Positions 37,101-44,637 are shown, numbered from the stretch's first letter. The stretch: 64,000 nt of DNA from Anadara kagoshimensis (GCA_021292105.1 CM037870.1:47918508-47982507), one strand, 5' to 3'. Numbers and translations are program-made. Notes: generated by a model not told the origin, from the sequence alone.

Positions 37101-40100
37101 CTACTTTATAATAAGTGATGGCAAAGGCTTTTCTTACTTTTCTTGGGATTGCATAGTATTAACTATGGTAGAAACATTGGCTTCCCTGAAAAACTAGCTT
37201 TAACTGATATATTCAGCAAAATCTTTGCATTTCAAGAAAATATAATTTTTTAAATGACCATTTTACCGGTAGTCAGAATTTTTTATTTCAAAAGTGTCAC
37301 CGTTATCATAATCTGATGGTGATTGTCAGAGTTTTTGTCTCAACCTGTTGGTGTTTGGAGTTTAACATCTTCATGTAGCCTGTCATCCTATGTGCAAACC
37401 ATTAAAATGTTGTTATTGTTTTCATGTATTTATAGATATCACTCATGAAAGAAACTGTAGAGAGAATTATAGATACTGAAGAAAAAAGAAAGGGTTTAAT
37501 TATAGTGAAAGCTTTATTTGGAAAACTTTCCTCTGATGATAGGTAACATTTTTATATTGTAATGTTATAATATCTAAGACCAAGAAGTATTCCGAGTACT
37601 AATCCATCAAAAACACACATCCCAATCTATGTCCAAAGCACAAACCCAAAGTAAAAACACACATCCCAATCCATGTCCAAATCGCAATCCTGAAGTAAAG
37701 TAGAAACTCTGATACTGGCAAGTTAAACATGTGAACTTCCACTAGGGAAGTGAGTCAGGATGTCCCAGAATGGTATGCATCTCCTGTTTAGCTAGCTTTG
37801 CCCACACATATAATCAAAATTGAAAATGAAAGGAACATGCAACTATGGACGTCATTGTTTCCTCTTTATCCTTGGTTATTTTGGATACAGAGTTATACTT
37901 ATCAACAATATTGTATTGACGGCCATAAATCTTTTATGGTAGCCTAGGCTTATCAACAACAGAATTATATCTAACTCAGAAGAAAAAAAATTGTATCCAG
38001 TTCAATATACAATGAAATAGTTTGTACCTATGTTTACTAGTACAGTCGAACCTGTCTTAAAGGCCACCTGCTTTTAAAGGCCATCTAAATTTTATGCCAT
38101 TAGCTATTTATTTTATTTAAACCTGTATATTAGGACCATCTGTCCATAAATGCCAGTTTTACAGGTTCCTCTTGGTGACCTTTATAGACAGGTTTGCCTG
38201 TATAGCTATTGTAAAAGCATAAATGTTCTTTGGGGGGGGGGGTTAAATTTTTAATTTAATTATATTTTTATTTTTTTTTTTTGCTGAGTGGTAAATACCA
38301 TGAAATTAAATGTCAACAAAACAAATTTAATTGTAACAGTCCCCAAAACACTTTTCCACAAAATTTTCACCATACTATTTTATTTTAAATATAAAAAAAT
38401 GAAATTTTTACTTAATCCCACAAATATTAATGATAACTTGATTTATTGCAGAGATTTACCAGGTTATTTATGTTTAGATGTAACAATACCACTCCAGGCT
38501 TTAGTTAAAGATTCAAAGTTAATTCTACATGACCGAAATACAATGGTATGTTATGAAAAATAAACTATACCTTTCATGTAGATATGAACCATTGGTAATA
38601 ATATCAGTGGAGTGGAGTAGAATGTAGTAATGACTTTTTTGTGCCCAGTCAAGAATATTTCACCTATATCCATGCAAACAGTTCTGGAATGAAGTTGTGT
38701 TGAGTAAGCATGTTTAACGTTCCAGTCAAGAAATTTTCACTTATATTGAGACGTCGCCAGCTACCAATAAAGGTGCATAAATTTTGCCTGTTTGTTGAGC
38801 TGATGGCATTATACAACAGGGTTCTTTATCGTGCTGCTTCTACAGTGACATGGGACCTCTTATTTTAAGTTCCCATCTGAAAGAAACATGACTTTCATTT
38901 TGTAATGCAGAGTGATTGGCTAAAGAACAGTCACTACCCACTCTCAAGATTTGGGTCAGACTTCCTCAGGGTTAGAGCCCATGACCTCCCACTTAAGGAG
39001 CAAGCACTCTACCAACTGAACTACCTCAGTAATAGTTCTGGGATTGAGGAGGAAACAATGACCTGAAAGAGAACTGACAAACTTTTTCACACTAGGATCT
39101 GCCTGAGTGTGATTCAAAACCTAGGTAGTGAGAGGTGCTGTGATAAGTAAAATCACTTGGAGGTAGCCACCAAGGTCCATATAAATAAGTGGGATGGTTC
39201 AAATGCTAATTTTACCAAATCACTGAATGCGTTTTTATCTGCTTTTTTTTATTTTTATGAAACTTTGTGAAACTAGCTTGCAACTCCAACAATACCTGTT
39301 ATACTGACCACCTCTATGTAAATATCCCTTGTCAATTTAGATCATCATTTTAAGATCCCATTGTTTTTTATTTCAACAAAAAAAAATGTCTATAAAAACC
39401 ATATTACCAATGGTCTTTCAAGGTCCTATGGATGGTCTTTATATACTGATTTAGATTTTACTATTTCACTTTTTAAAGCTAAATTGTTGTTAACGAATGA
39501 CCTTTTTTACTCCATTTTTCCACCAACATTTTCCCGCAAATCTTCTTGTAAACTATTTAACAGATCTTTATGAAACTTCATGTACCATTGACTATTCATA
39601 TTTTGATCATATACATATTTGGGGAAACATAGATTTTCCAGTTGTGGTTTCTTTGGGGGTCTCTTTTGAAATGACAATCCACTTCAGTTAGTATGTGTTT
39701 ATTCTGAACATTTTCCATGATTTCAGAGTGAATTACCAGGATTTTATGATCCATGTCCAGGAGAAGCCAAGTCACTATATATAAGATATCTGTTCAGGGA
39801 AAGGTTACATCAAGTCACACTAGATGAAAATGAATCTGTTAGAATACCAGTATCAAGTAAGATTATATAATACAATATAAGAATTACTATAAATTTGGTT
39901 ATCTTCACATGGTGGAAATTTTCTCTAGTTTTCGCAAATTGGAAGAAAAATGTGAATATTTCATTAAGTATAAAGTTAAGTTTGAGACCAGTTAGTTTTG
40001 AAATTATTGGTCAAAAATAAAAAATCTACAAACCCCTGATCAGTTTAATCAATGAACTATTAAGTGTATTTTCCAAAAAAAAGTTGACATTACCAGTATG

Positions 40101-40759
40101 TTTTGATTTTCACAGATCTTTATGAACAAATACCAGTTAAAAATAACTGGTTTAGGGAGCTAAGAACAAAAAATATTGGTTAAGGACAGTTATCTAGACC
40201 TCATCTAATGAATTTAAAAAGGTCTACCAACTCTATTTTTCATAGAATTCTGTAGCATTGTCAGGTTTTTCTTTCTGCTTAAGGGATAGAAATACCACCA
40301 AAATTAATTGCAGTAGAAGAATTATTTTTACATGCAAAGCACTTCACTATAGTCTACTTTTTATCAGATTACTCAAATTTTCATAGTTGAAGGGTCACCT
40401 CTCCAAATAGAAACATGACTTATGTTTACAATTAATCTTTGGTTATTTAACTTCGATTTTTCGAATACCTTAGGTTATTCGAAAGTAATGGCAGGTCCTG
40501 ACCGCCCTGTATATATATATAATAAATATAATGTCAGTCGTACAGCTGCATCTGACAAATATGTCATTTGAGCAAGGTTTTTTGGACTTGTCTCGGTGGT
40601 GCAATTGGTTAGGTCATGGGTCATTCTTATGCTAGGCGAGTTTGTGTCGAAGGTTGTGTGTTCGAGCCCCTAAAGTGGAAAAAATATATAAAACTGTAAC
40701 ACTGTTCATTTCTATTTTCAGAACATGTGATAGATGATGACACGGATGTTAACACATGA
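19063..40759 (+). CDS. DNAJC11: DnaJ homolog subfamily C member 11, complete 17-exon gene
   Basis: Coding exons: 19063-19143, 20734-20863, 21260-21333, 23331-23432, 24428-24498, 25523-25694, 27900-27967, 28427-28527, 29703-29842, 30683-30765, 32113-32229, 35244-35399, 36657-36726, 37436-37542, 38452-38545, 39727-39856, 40722-40759. Every junction is GT-AG and every split codon closes, giving 1734 nt (577 residues plus TGA); human DNAJC11 is 559. Seen: a J domain (about residues 17-83) with HPD at 45-47; a beta-rich middle region (about 145-425) with the family blocks around KGWAE, QLGIP and MPIHL; a charged coiled coil (about 427-475); and a C-terminal DUF3395-type domain with PLQALVKDSKLIL and LPGFYDPC. 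Known for the family: a mitochondrial J-protein that associates with MICOS and SAM50 (MIB complex) and supports cristae. The start sits in a good context (AACAATGGCG). Residues 233-267 (exon 8) are the most diverged from vertebrate sequences. Orthology is inferred from remembered family blocks, with no search run. Confidence 0.95.
19795..19995 (+). repeat. old dispersed repeat ending in GACAGGGTGATTCC
   Basis: TTTGTGCCAAGTTTGATCAT, CATCCATAGACGTCAC and GACAGACAGGGTGATTCCTT form a pattern that recurs at 12545-12645 (ATACATCCATAGATGTGCC, GGACAGGGTGATTCCTATA) and 60985-61090 (GTGTCAAGTTTGAT, ACATCCATAAATGTGG, GACAAAGCGATTCCTATA). Similar sequence is common in molluscan genomes, and no terminal repeats are visible. 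Confidence 0.55.
20109..20262. mobile_element. foldback element in DNAJC11 intron 1
   Basis: GTTTATCATTTTTAACCCCA and AAACCGGTGTGTAAA on the left pair with TTTACACACCAGTTTTGG and AGGTTAAAAATGATAAAC on the right. The weaker outer arms AAGAAATAAC and GTTGTTTCTT extend it to about 154 bp. Confidence 0.9.
20734..20863 (+). CDS. DNAJC11: DNAJC11 exon 2 (J domain with HPD)
   Basis: Follows a TATATTTTAG acceptor. Encodes ATKEEITSAYRRLSKVFHPD and onward to KKAYE; the HPD tripeptide that stimulates Hsp70 ATPase is intact. Ends phase 1 at GAAG|GTCAGT. Confidence 0.95.
21260..21333 (+). CDS. DNAJC11: DNAJC11 exon 3 (end of J domain)
   Basis: The acceptor TTGTTTCAG is followed by codons for VLTDPDKRQIYDNFG, the classical helix III/IV end of a J domain. 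Ends phase 0 at GAG|GTAACT. Confidence 0.95.
21971..23015 (+). mobile_element. non-autonomous hAT-type DNA transposon in DNAJC11 intron 3
   Basis: The ends are CAGGGCCCCAGAAAT and its inverted partner GTTTGTGGGGCCCTG (12-13 of 15 match). The element is bounded by an exact 8-bp direct duplication GTTGGAGG at 21963-21970 and 23016-23023. An 8-bp target duplication with CAGGG-type ends is the signature of the hAT superfamily. The 1045-bp body has no long open frame and includes poly(G) and poly(T) tracts near the right end. ATCGCC/GCCGAA-type words near both ends extend the inverted similarity. Confidence 0.88.
23024..23267 (+). mobile_element. SINE family A, 5'-truncated, DNAJC11 intron 3
   Basis: Begins at GACCAAGACTTGAAAATAGG without the tRNA head, continues GTCACAGAGTCCTTCAGAAG and ends CTTGACTGGGGCATAAAACC then CAATC. 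It directly abuts the right target duplication of the hAT element and stops 63 bp before exon 4. Confidence 0.85.
23331..23432 (+). CDS. DNAJC11: DNAJC11 exon 4
   Basis: The acceptor TTTTTATTCAG is followed by 34 codons rich in Glu, Arg and Lys (RSPAEIIEELNRFKEEQ), typical of the helical linker after the J domain. Ends phase 0 at AAG|GTACAT. Confidence 0.95.
24009..24034 (+). repeat. poly(A) tract in DNAJC11 intron 4
   Basis: A run of about 25 A. Comparable homopolymers occur at 22953 (T), 38233 (G), 59508 (G) and 61291 (T). Confidence 0.95.
24428..24498 (+). CDS. DNAJC11: DNAJC11 exon 5
   Basis: Acceptor ATTGTAG. Encodes GNVTVAINAMEIFESYDES, matching the family's start of the beta-rich region. 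Ends phase 2 at TTTGG|GTAAAT; the split Gly codon is completed in exon 6. Confidence 0.9.
24690..25080 (+). repeat. degenerate 20-24 bp repeats in DNAJC11 intron 5
   Basis: Many imperfect copies of CCAAGATTTGGAAGTCTAGG follow each other with small indels, in an old, decayed minisatellite. Confidence 0.8.
25523..25694 (+). CDS. DNAJC11: DNAJC11 exon 6
   Basis: Acceptor GCATTTCCAG. Encodes the ISISQSVDCPLT block, the GNGHGEISVSTKTTRG block and KGWAE, all recognisable in vertebrate DNAJC11. Ends phase 0 at GAG|GTATGC. Confidence 0.95.
26420..27633 (+). mobile_element. TA-flanked Tc1/mariner-like non-autonomous element in DNAJC11 intron 6
   Basis: The left end CCGTATATTCTCGCC and right end GGCGAGTATATACGG are inverted copies with one mismatch, each bordered by TA. 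Inside the ends are further related words (GGGTGCGGGTTATTCG on the left, GGGTGCGGGTTATGCCCC on the right). CCGTATnTTCTCGC ends with a TA duplication recall pogo/Tigger-like families. The interior has only a 74-codon frame (26711-26935) that resembles no transposase I know. Confidence 0.8.
27900..27967 (+). CDS. DNAJC11: DNAJC11 exon 7, 68-nt small exon
   Basis: Acceptor TTTTGACTTCAG. Encodes LDISVGSGLTGGAKIYRNIN then KR, matching the position and pattern of the family segment L-x-x-G-x-G then G-x-K-x-x-R-N that follows KGW(A/G)E. Ends phase 2 at GATG|GTAATG, exactly what exon 8 needs. It is too short to stand out as an open frame and lies about 270 bp after a DNA transposon in the same intron. 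Confidence 0.82.
28427..28527 (+). CDS. DNAJC11: DNAJC11 exon 8, diverged beta-barrel segment
   Basis: The acceptor CTATTCTGTAG takes one base to finish a Trp codon, then 33 codons including LFTPHGIDMMISLAL. It ends phase 1 at CATG|GTGAAA and joins exon 9 as HG-LTYQLSKH. Similarity to vertebrates is weak (F-x-x-x-GI). Phase agreement on both sides is the main evidence. Confidence 0.75.
29359..29667 (+). mobile_element. SINE family A, DNAJC11 intron 8
   Basis: tRNA-like head GATAGCTCAGTTGGTAGAGT (box A), internal TGACTGTTCTTTTGCCAAGC, tail ATATTCTTGACTTGAAAGTA and CAATCAATC. It ends 35 bp before exon 9. Confidence 0.9.
29703..29842 (+). CDS. DNAJC11: DNAJC11 exon 9
   Basis: The acceptor TTTTGTTCTAG is followed by the completed Gly codon, then LTYQLSKHMTYRV through SFASIGIQ, where the next exon adds LGIP. 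Ends phase 0 at CAG|GTATGA. The acceptor lies about 35 bp after the tail of a sense-strand SINE. Confidence 0.88.
30420..30630 (+). repeat. about 54-bp tandem repeat in DNAJC11 intron 9
   Basis: Three to four units of TATATAGGCCACTTTTACTG, GTTCCCTTGGATGGCCTTTA and TAGACAAGTTTGA; one unit has lost the TTCCCTTGG part. A single diverged relative lies at about 38045-38205 in intron 14, so the monomer is a dispersed repeat that amplified here. Confidence 0.85.
30683..30765 (+). CDS. DNAJC11: DNAJC11 exon 10
   Basis: The acceptor TTATTTACAG is followed by LGIPVMYISASYTRRFVEDE and LKVAV. This corresponds to the family's LGIP...SY...F.DD...LK region. Ends phase 2 at GTGAA|GTATGT. Confidence 0.92.
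31387..31612 (+). mobile_element. SINE family B, DNAJC11 intron 10
   Basis: A tRNA-like head (CTAAGTGGTCTAAAGC with box B GGTTCAAATCC) is followed by CTCAGTACTCTGGTTTCCCC, AACTGACAGCCACATTATAA and a tail TTTTGACTGGGATATTTAAT. The tail resembles that of family A, suggesting a shared LINE partner. Confidence 0.8.
31747..32066 (+). mobile_element. SINE family A, full length, DNAJC11 intron 10
   Basis: Head GGTGGCTCAGTTGGTAAAGT with a box B-like GGATTCAAACTCC, body GACCAAGACTTGAAAAAGAT, tail ATATTCTTGACTGGGGCGTA then CAATCAATC. It ends 46 bp before exon 11. The best-preserved sense copy. Confidence 0.92.
32113..32229 (+). CDS. DNAJC11: DNAJC11 exon 11
   Basis: Acceptor ATGTTTATAG. Encodes YGTMMASVECECEKRI and MSIGVPLGVVLKI, matching the family block V.VGVP.GV.LK. 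Ends phase 2 at ATAAG|GTAGGT, and this donor is the first unit of a 27-bp minisatellite (see 32221-32480). Confidence 0.95.
32221..32480 (+). repeat. 27-bp minisatellite carrying copies of the exon 11 splice donor
   Basis: GTAGGT-type words begin at 32230 (the true donor), 32257, 32284, 32311, 32338, 32365, 32392, 32419 and 32446, all exactly 27 bp apart, then 32470. The unit (GAAAATAAAGTAGGTCATGT then ATAGATT) includes the last exon bases GAAAATAAG. The array therefore appears to have been seeded by the exon 11/intron 11 junction. Confidence 0.95.
32960..34660. other. CpG-richer segment of DNAJC11 intron 11, possibly inserted DNA
   Basis: Base composition changes from the flanking intron: CpG words such as GTACGGCGTTTCACGATAG and CGAACTGATCTCG are frequent. 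AAAGTTATGGTTTT (32979) and AAAATCATAACTTTTT (33331) are inverted partners that might bound a smaller unit of about 370 bp. The exact palindrome 33806-33962 lies within. No open frame has recognisable homology. Confidence 0.4.
33806..33962. repeat. 157-bp near-perfect palindrome in DNAJC11 intron 11
   Basis: 65-bp arms (33806-33870 and 33898-33962) are exact reverse complements. The 27-bp centre holds its own hairpin ATGAATCGC-GAA-GCGATTCAT. Such a long exact palindrome is either a very young foldback insertion or an assembly or replication product. Confidence 0.92.
34768..34812 (+). repeat. C-rich (CCCCA)n tract in DNAJC11 intron 11
   Basis: CCCCCCACCCCCCACCCACC-type sequence. The complementary strand is G-rich with many G-runs and could form a G-quadruplex. 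A second C-run with CCA repeats (35171-35200) lies 45 bp before exon 12. Confidence 0.85.
35244..35399 (+). CDS. DNAJC11: DNAJC11 exon 12
   Basis: Acceptor TGTATTTTCAG. Encodes LVRGQQVFLMPIHLSEEILP, a hydrophobic stretch (SILYGTVVPMVFYSAI) and the basic FVVDPYVKKKQ. The family has a conserved IHL...LP followed by a hydrophobic strand or helix here. Ends phase 2 at GAAGA|GTAAGT. Confidence 0.95.
35481..36460 (+). repeat. 83/94-bp tandem repeat in DNAJC11 intron 12
   Basis: CCTAATGGTTGACCTGG words start at 35481, 35575, 35669, 35752, 35835, 35918, 36001, 36084, 36178, 36261, 36344 and 36438. Spacings are 94, 94, 83, 83, 83, 83, 83, 94, 83, 83, 94. The 94-bp units carry an extra ATCTGAATTGT-like 11 bp after AGTGTCC. 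Confidence 0.95.
36657..36726 (+). CDS. DNAJC11: DNAJC11 exon 13 (coiled coil)
   Basis: Acceptor TTTATTTAG. Encodes NTERKKEEMAERLSEKRKQA and ETA, a highly charged heptad-like segment. Ends phase 0 at GCA|GTAAGT. Confidence 0.92.
37436..37542 (+). CDS. DNAJC11: DNAJC11 exon 14
   Basis: Acceptor TGTATTTATAG. Encodes ISLMKETVERIIDTEEKRKG then LIIVKALFGKL, matching the vertebrate LM...V.RI...EE...GLIIV.A.YGK block. Ends phase 2 at GATAG|GTAACA. Confidence 0.95.
37600..37700 (+). repeat. two-copy repeat in DNAJC11 intron 14
   Basis: AAAACACACATCCCAATC(T/C)ATGTCCAAA occurs twice about 54 bp apart, followed both times by GCA-CC-GAAGTAAA-like sequence. Confidence 0.75.
37730..37985. repeat. dispersed repeat, second copy (DNAJC11 intron 14)
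   Basis: CTTCCACTAGGGAAGTGAG, GCATCTCCTGTTTAGCT, CAAAATTGAAAATGAAAGGA, GGCCATAAATC and TATCTAACTCAG parallel 16865-17090. Confidence 0.6.
38452..38545 (+). CDS. DNAJC11: DNAJC11 exon 15 (DUF3395)
   Basis: Acceptor GATTTATTGCAG. Encodes LDVTIPLQALVKDSKLILH, the most conserved C-terminal motif of the family. Ends phase 0 at ATG|GTATGT. Confidence 0.96.
38695..39033 (-). mobile_element. SINE family A nested in another SINE, DNAJC11 intron 15
   Basis: Reverse-strand copy with its tRNA head at about 39000-39030 (rc of CTACCAACTGAACTACCTCA) and its tail at 38695-38725. AGTTCTGGAATGAAG at 38680-38694 and AGTTCTGGGATTGAGG at 39034-39049 look like a diverged target duplication. Both flanks belong to one older SINE-like repeat. 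Confidence 0.85.
39727..39856 (+). CDS. DNAJC11: DNAJC11 exon 16 (DUF3395)
   Basis: Acceptor CCATGATTTCAG. Encodes LPGFYDPCPGEAKSLYIRY and FRERLHQVTLDENESVRIP, the canonical end of DUF3395. Ends phase 1 at TCAA|GTAAGA. Confidence 0.96.
40590..40676 (+). repeat. tRNA-like sequence in DNAJC11 intron 16
   Basis: TCTCGGTGGTGCAATTGGTT and GGTTGTGTGTTCGAGCCCC resemble the D arm and T arm of a tRNA, but the 3' flank cannot pair with the 5' end as an acceptor stem. Best read as an isolated SINE head or tRNA pseudogene. A related reverse-strand head lies at about 45605-45637. Confidence 0.5.
40722..40759 (+). CDS. DNAJC11: DNAJC11 exon 17, C-terminal end and stop
   Basis: Acceptor TTTCTATTTTCAG. Encodes KHVIDDDTDVNT then TGA; vertebrate proteins end similarly with a short Asp-containing tail (IDTDG). 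Confidence 0.9.
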
Positions 40760-41144
40760 CCACGAGAGTATTAAACTAGGCAATTTTATATTATTGTTAT
40801 ATCAATAGACTTTAAATTGTTAATTGTCAGTACATTTGTGATAAAAAGCTGCTGAAACAGAGAGACGAGAGACCATGATCATAAAGATTCCCTGTATCAT
40901 AAGACAATTGGAAGTTTAGTTACAACATGTAATAATGGTGCTGACAATATTTTGGGTGTTGCCATAGTTACGAATATTGAAGAACATGTTTGTCGTTCAT
41001 AGTATGCTGTTGCATTTGTGTTGGTGTGATAATGGAATTTATGGCTAATTTCAGGTATTTAGCTGCATCAACATGTGTACTAAATGATTATTGCTACATG
41101 GATAGTGTGTGTGTGTGTCACTTGTTGAGTTGTATAGACTAGTT

Positions 41145-41400
41145 ACTTACCAGGCATCATCAAAAGTTACTGTACCTGCCAGTATCTATGTTTTATGTAA
41201 CATTGTTAACTAGCCTGTAGAGAATACCTCCGTGTGAGGGTCAGTATTCCACATACTTTCCAGGTGTCATCAACAGTTAGTTACTTTCCGGGTGTCATCA
41301 ATAGTTACTGTGCTTGCCAACATCTATGCTTTATGTTTTATGTAACATTGTTAACTAGCCTGTAGAGAATGATGGTCAGTATTCTATATTTAATTGCTTG
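41145..41400 (+). repeat. duplicated segment in the DNAJC11 3' UTR
   Basis: GTAACATTGTTAACTAGCCT followed by GTAGAGAAT occurs twice, each preceded by CATCAA(A/T)AGTTACTGT-CTTGCCA-like sequence. The CAGGTGTCATCAACAGTTAG part occurs a third time. Confidence 0.8.
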
Positions 41401-42299
41401 ATGGGCTATATTTTCAACCAGGCTTTGCTGTCCTTATAACAGTAAACACTTCATGTTCCATCACCATCTTCCACATCACTAGTGTGTTTATCAGTGTTGG
41501 TAATAGTCGGAGGTTTATTGTTATCAATACAGTCTTCCACTGCTAACTTTGACTACAACAAAATCCTGTACTGTTTTATGTGTTTTAACTAATTTGGTAA
41601 TACATGCAATGTATTAGGGTAACATGTGTATGTGTATTCAGGGTTCACGCTGTCGTTCGCTTTTTTCGCAAAATGAGAAAAATAAATCAATTTGGCGATA
41701 AAAACTAAACATTGGCGAAAGTGATGGCGAAAAAAATGTTTACACCAACAGGTTCACTGTGCATCGCGGACATGAGCAGAGAGTCATTACAGTAACTGGT
41801 TTCCGTCTCCGCGTATGTGTATGTATTCATATGTTTTTATACCCTTAATTCAATGAATTTATGTTTTCTGCTGTAAAAATTACCATTTAATCCTTATCCA
41901 GACAATAGATTTTACTTTCTATTTTACAAGTTTATATGGCTTCTTTTTCCAAACCTTGAGAAATATCTGAAATACAGAAGAACTGCTGTTATATCCAAAG
42001 CATGAACATGAATGTAACTAACCTACATTGATCTGGCAGCTTATGTCATCTTTCCTTTTCATACTCATTGGCATACACATATGAAGCATTAGCTGTTTGT
42101 TCTATAAGACCATCTATATTGTTTCTCACAACAGACCTAAAAACCAGACACATGGTCCCAAGAAAATTATTATAAAGCCTAGTATGATTTGTTACATGTG
42201 ATCCACCAATATATCAAATTTTCAAAGGAAATACCAAATATGTATGGCTTTGTAGGTTGACAAAAACCTTGTACAAGGTTTTGGCATGTTACTTGTCCC

Positions 42300-42360
42300 C
42301 ATGTACCCTGTCAAAGATCAATGTACTCTTAGGGTACAGTAAACTTTGACAGGGTACATG
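42300..42360 (+). repeat. DNAJC11: 17-bp perfect stem hairpin in the DNAJC11 3' UTR
   Basis: CATGTACCCTGTCAAAG (42300-42316) pairs exactly with CTTTGACAGGGTACATG (42344-42360). The loop contains a smaller TGTAC...GGGTACA stem. Upstream, 42263-42282 is the perfect palindrome AAAACCTTGTACAAGGTTTT. Confidence 0.85.
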
Positions 42361-42409
42361 AGATCGCGTAAAACCCTTTATGATGTATAATACCACTCAT
42401 CTTAATACT

Positions 42410-42635
42410 ACAGAGATAATGTAAACATATTTATTTTCGTGGTGTACTAAGTTTCGCTTATTTCGCAGTCATTTGTTTTGCATGAAAATTAATACCAAGC
42501 AAAAATTATATTATGCTTGTTGTGGTATAGTGCATATTTCAAAAACGTGAAAATTTAACTTCACGGATATGTCTTAATGTCCTATACTGCAGAAATAAAT
42601 ACATGCGAAATTAAATATGTTTACAGTAGTTATTG
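42410..42635. mobile_element. candidate MITE in the DNAJC11 3' UTR
   Basis: AATGTAAACATATTTATTTTCG at the left is matched by CGAAATTAAATATGTTTACAGT at the right in inverted orientation. It supplies an AATAAA word near its right end that might act as a poly(A) signal. Confidence 0.55.
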
Positions 42636-42801
42636 TTGTTTGGAGTTTAAACTTTAACCATACATACATCAGCAGTTATTTATGTGTCCTATGCAGTAGA
42701 TAGGAGTGTTTGTTAAGAGATTTATAATATTTGTTCATTAATGAATTTTGTATTTTTATGTTGCATGTTATACAAGTTGAGGAGTTGTTTTACATGAGTG
42801 A

Positions 42802-42807
42802 AATAAA
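42802..42807 (+). promoter_or_regulatory. candidate poly(A) signal AATAAA
   Basis: Canonical AATAAA, closely followed by a second ATAAAT word, downstream of the DNAJC11 stop with a T-rich stretch about 30 bp later. An alternative AATAAA at about 42594 lies inside the MITE-like segment. Confidence 0.5.
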
Positions 42808-42830
42808 TTAATAAATATCTTAAAAACAAA

Positions 42831-44150
42831 AGTTTTTTATTGTTACTTTACTAACTTATTTATTGAATTATTGGTTGTCATAGGTGAATCCAGGAATTTG
42901 AAGGGGGGGGGTGTCAAAATAACATGAACAGAAGAAATGAGTATTGAGCTCAAAACACAACTGTTGTTTGTCTATGTGGCATGGGAAATGGGCATCCTAA
43001 GGGCATGCTCCCTCAAAAAAGTTTGAAGAATAACATTCAAAAAGATAAAATTTCCTGCTCCTGGAGTTAAAACACAGCTATTTCTGAATAACCCCTTTTA
43101 GTACATTTTAATCATCTCCAAATCTACTTGGCCAAATTAGATGATCTCTTGGTGAAAGGTGTTTAGGTTTGCACAGATGAAGGAACTATGCCCCTTTGGG
43201 GCCTATAAGGTGGGAAATAGTGAAAATGTAAACAAAATCTTCTCCTAGGAGCATACAAGAGATATACCTTTTAAATATTTATTGATAGGATACCTAGTTT
43301 CAAATTTGCACAAATCTGGTTGGGTTCAAAATTGGTAAATGGCAAGATTCTTATAAGGGAAAATTGCCAAAATTTGTATCTGGAAAACTAAACATTTAAA
43401 ATTACATGTTTATTTGAATATTACAGGTATTAAAATCACATACAATTAGATTTGATATATAGTTCAAGGTCATGGGTTCAACGATCAAGGTTGTTATATA
43501 GGTATATACATTACTGGAATATATAAATGACCATTATAATAATATATAGTTTAAGGTTATGGGTTCAAACATCAAGGTCACATATACATTAGCTGTGCAT
43601 ATTCTGTAGTTAGACCTTTTATCTGTTAAGAGTAGCATTCTTCAGATAGTAAACATTGATTTCAACTAAATGTCCCGAGATTTGAGCTCAAACAGTAAAA
43701 TTGTAATGGATCCTGCAGTTAATATAATTGAACTACTGCTGGGGGCACAGTACATACCTTAGGTGAGCATTAAGACCCGTGATCTTCTTGCTCAATTATG
43801 TGTTTCATTAAGAACTTAATGGAAGTCAAGGTTAATTAAATTTACAATGGAGCAAGTGCCTGTGCAATGGAGGCCGGGTGGTGGTACCTTTTAAAGCATT
43901 TTGCTCAAGAGAATATTACCATGATGTATATCTTAGTTGTAGGTTATAAATGCTCGAAACAAGCAGCCTATGGGAAGTTTTGAGATTTAATATTTCTCTT
44001 TTCAAAAAAGTGTATACCTAGTAAGTGTTAAGTGCTTAAGCTGAATTTTCTTTGTTTCTTTGATTGACAGACATGTCAACATTGTTTAGGGAATTATCTG
44101 AAGGAACTGAGAGTTTTAAGTACATGTAATTATTTTCTTTGCGTTTGGAG
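42831..44150. other. non-coding stretch
   Basis: Begins with AGGTGAATCCAGGAATTTGA and a G-tract. Includes a partly duplicated GGTCATGGGTTCAA/GGTTATGGGTTCAA segment (43465 and 43553). No gene found. Confidence 0.45.
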
Positions 44151-44637
44151 AAGAACTAAGTAACATGAGAAGTGCTTAAGCCGGTGGAACTTAGTAACAT
44201 GACAAGTGCTTAAGCCGGTGGAACTAAGTAACACAATAAGTGCTTAAGCCGGTGGAACTAAGTAACATGACAAGTGCTTAAGCTTAAGCCGATGGAACTA
44301 AGTAACATGAGAAGTACTTAAGCCGATGGAACTAAGTAACATGAGAAGTACTTAAGCCGGTGGAACTAAGTAACATGAGAAGTGCTTAAGCCGGTGGAAC
44401 TAAGTAACATGACAAGTGCTTAAGCCGGTGAAACTAAGTAACATGAGAAGTGCTTAAGCCGGTGGAACTAAGTAACATGAGAAGTGCTTAAGCCGGTGGA
44501 ACTAAGTAACATGAGAAGTGCTTAAGCCGGTGGAACTAAGTAACACGACAAGTGTTTAACAGCCGGTGGAACTAAATAACACAATAAGTGCTTAAGCCGG
44601 TGGAACTAAGTAACATGAGAAGTGCTTAAGCCGGTTG
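44151..44637 (+). repeat. 34-bp minisatellite, about 14 units
   Basis: Unit AGTAACATGAGAAGTGCTTA then AGCCGGTGGAACTA. Variants include ATGACAAG and ACACAATAAG units, one with a duplicated AGCTTA and one with TTTAACAGCC. It lies about 0.5 kb before the lysine-rich exon at 45157. Confidence 0.95.

Larger units (their letters stand above)
40760..42830 (+). other. DNAJC11: probable DNAJC11 3' UTR
   Basis: No further coding sequence follows the stop. The first good poly(A) signals downstream are AATAAA words at about 42594 and 42802, so the UTR is probably 1.8-2.1 kb. It contains a local tandem duplication (about 41145-41400), two palindromes (42263-42282, 42300-42360) and a MITE-like segment (about 42410-42635). 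The exact cleavage site needs transcript data. Confidence 0.5.

Noticed and set aside
40590..40676. Possible functional tRNA gene in DNAJC11 intron 16
   Set aside because: Box-like motifs are present but the acceptor stem does not pair, and related heads occur in other repeats; treated as a SINE head.
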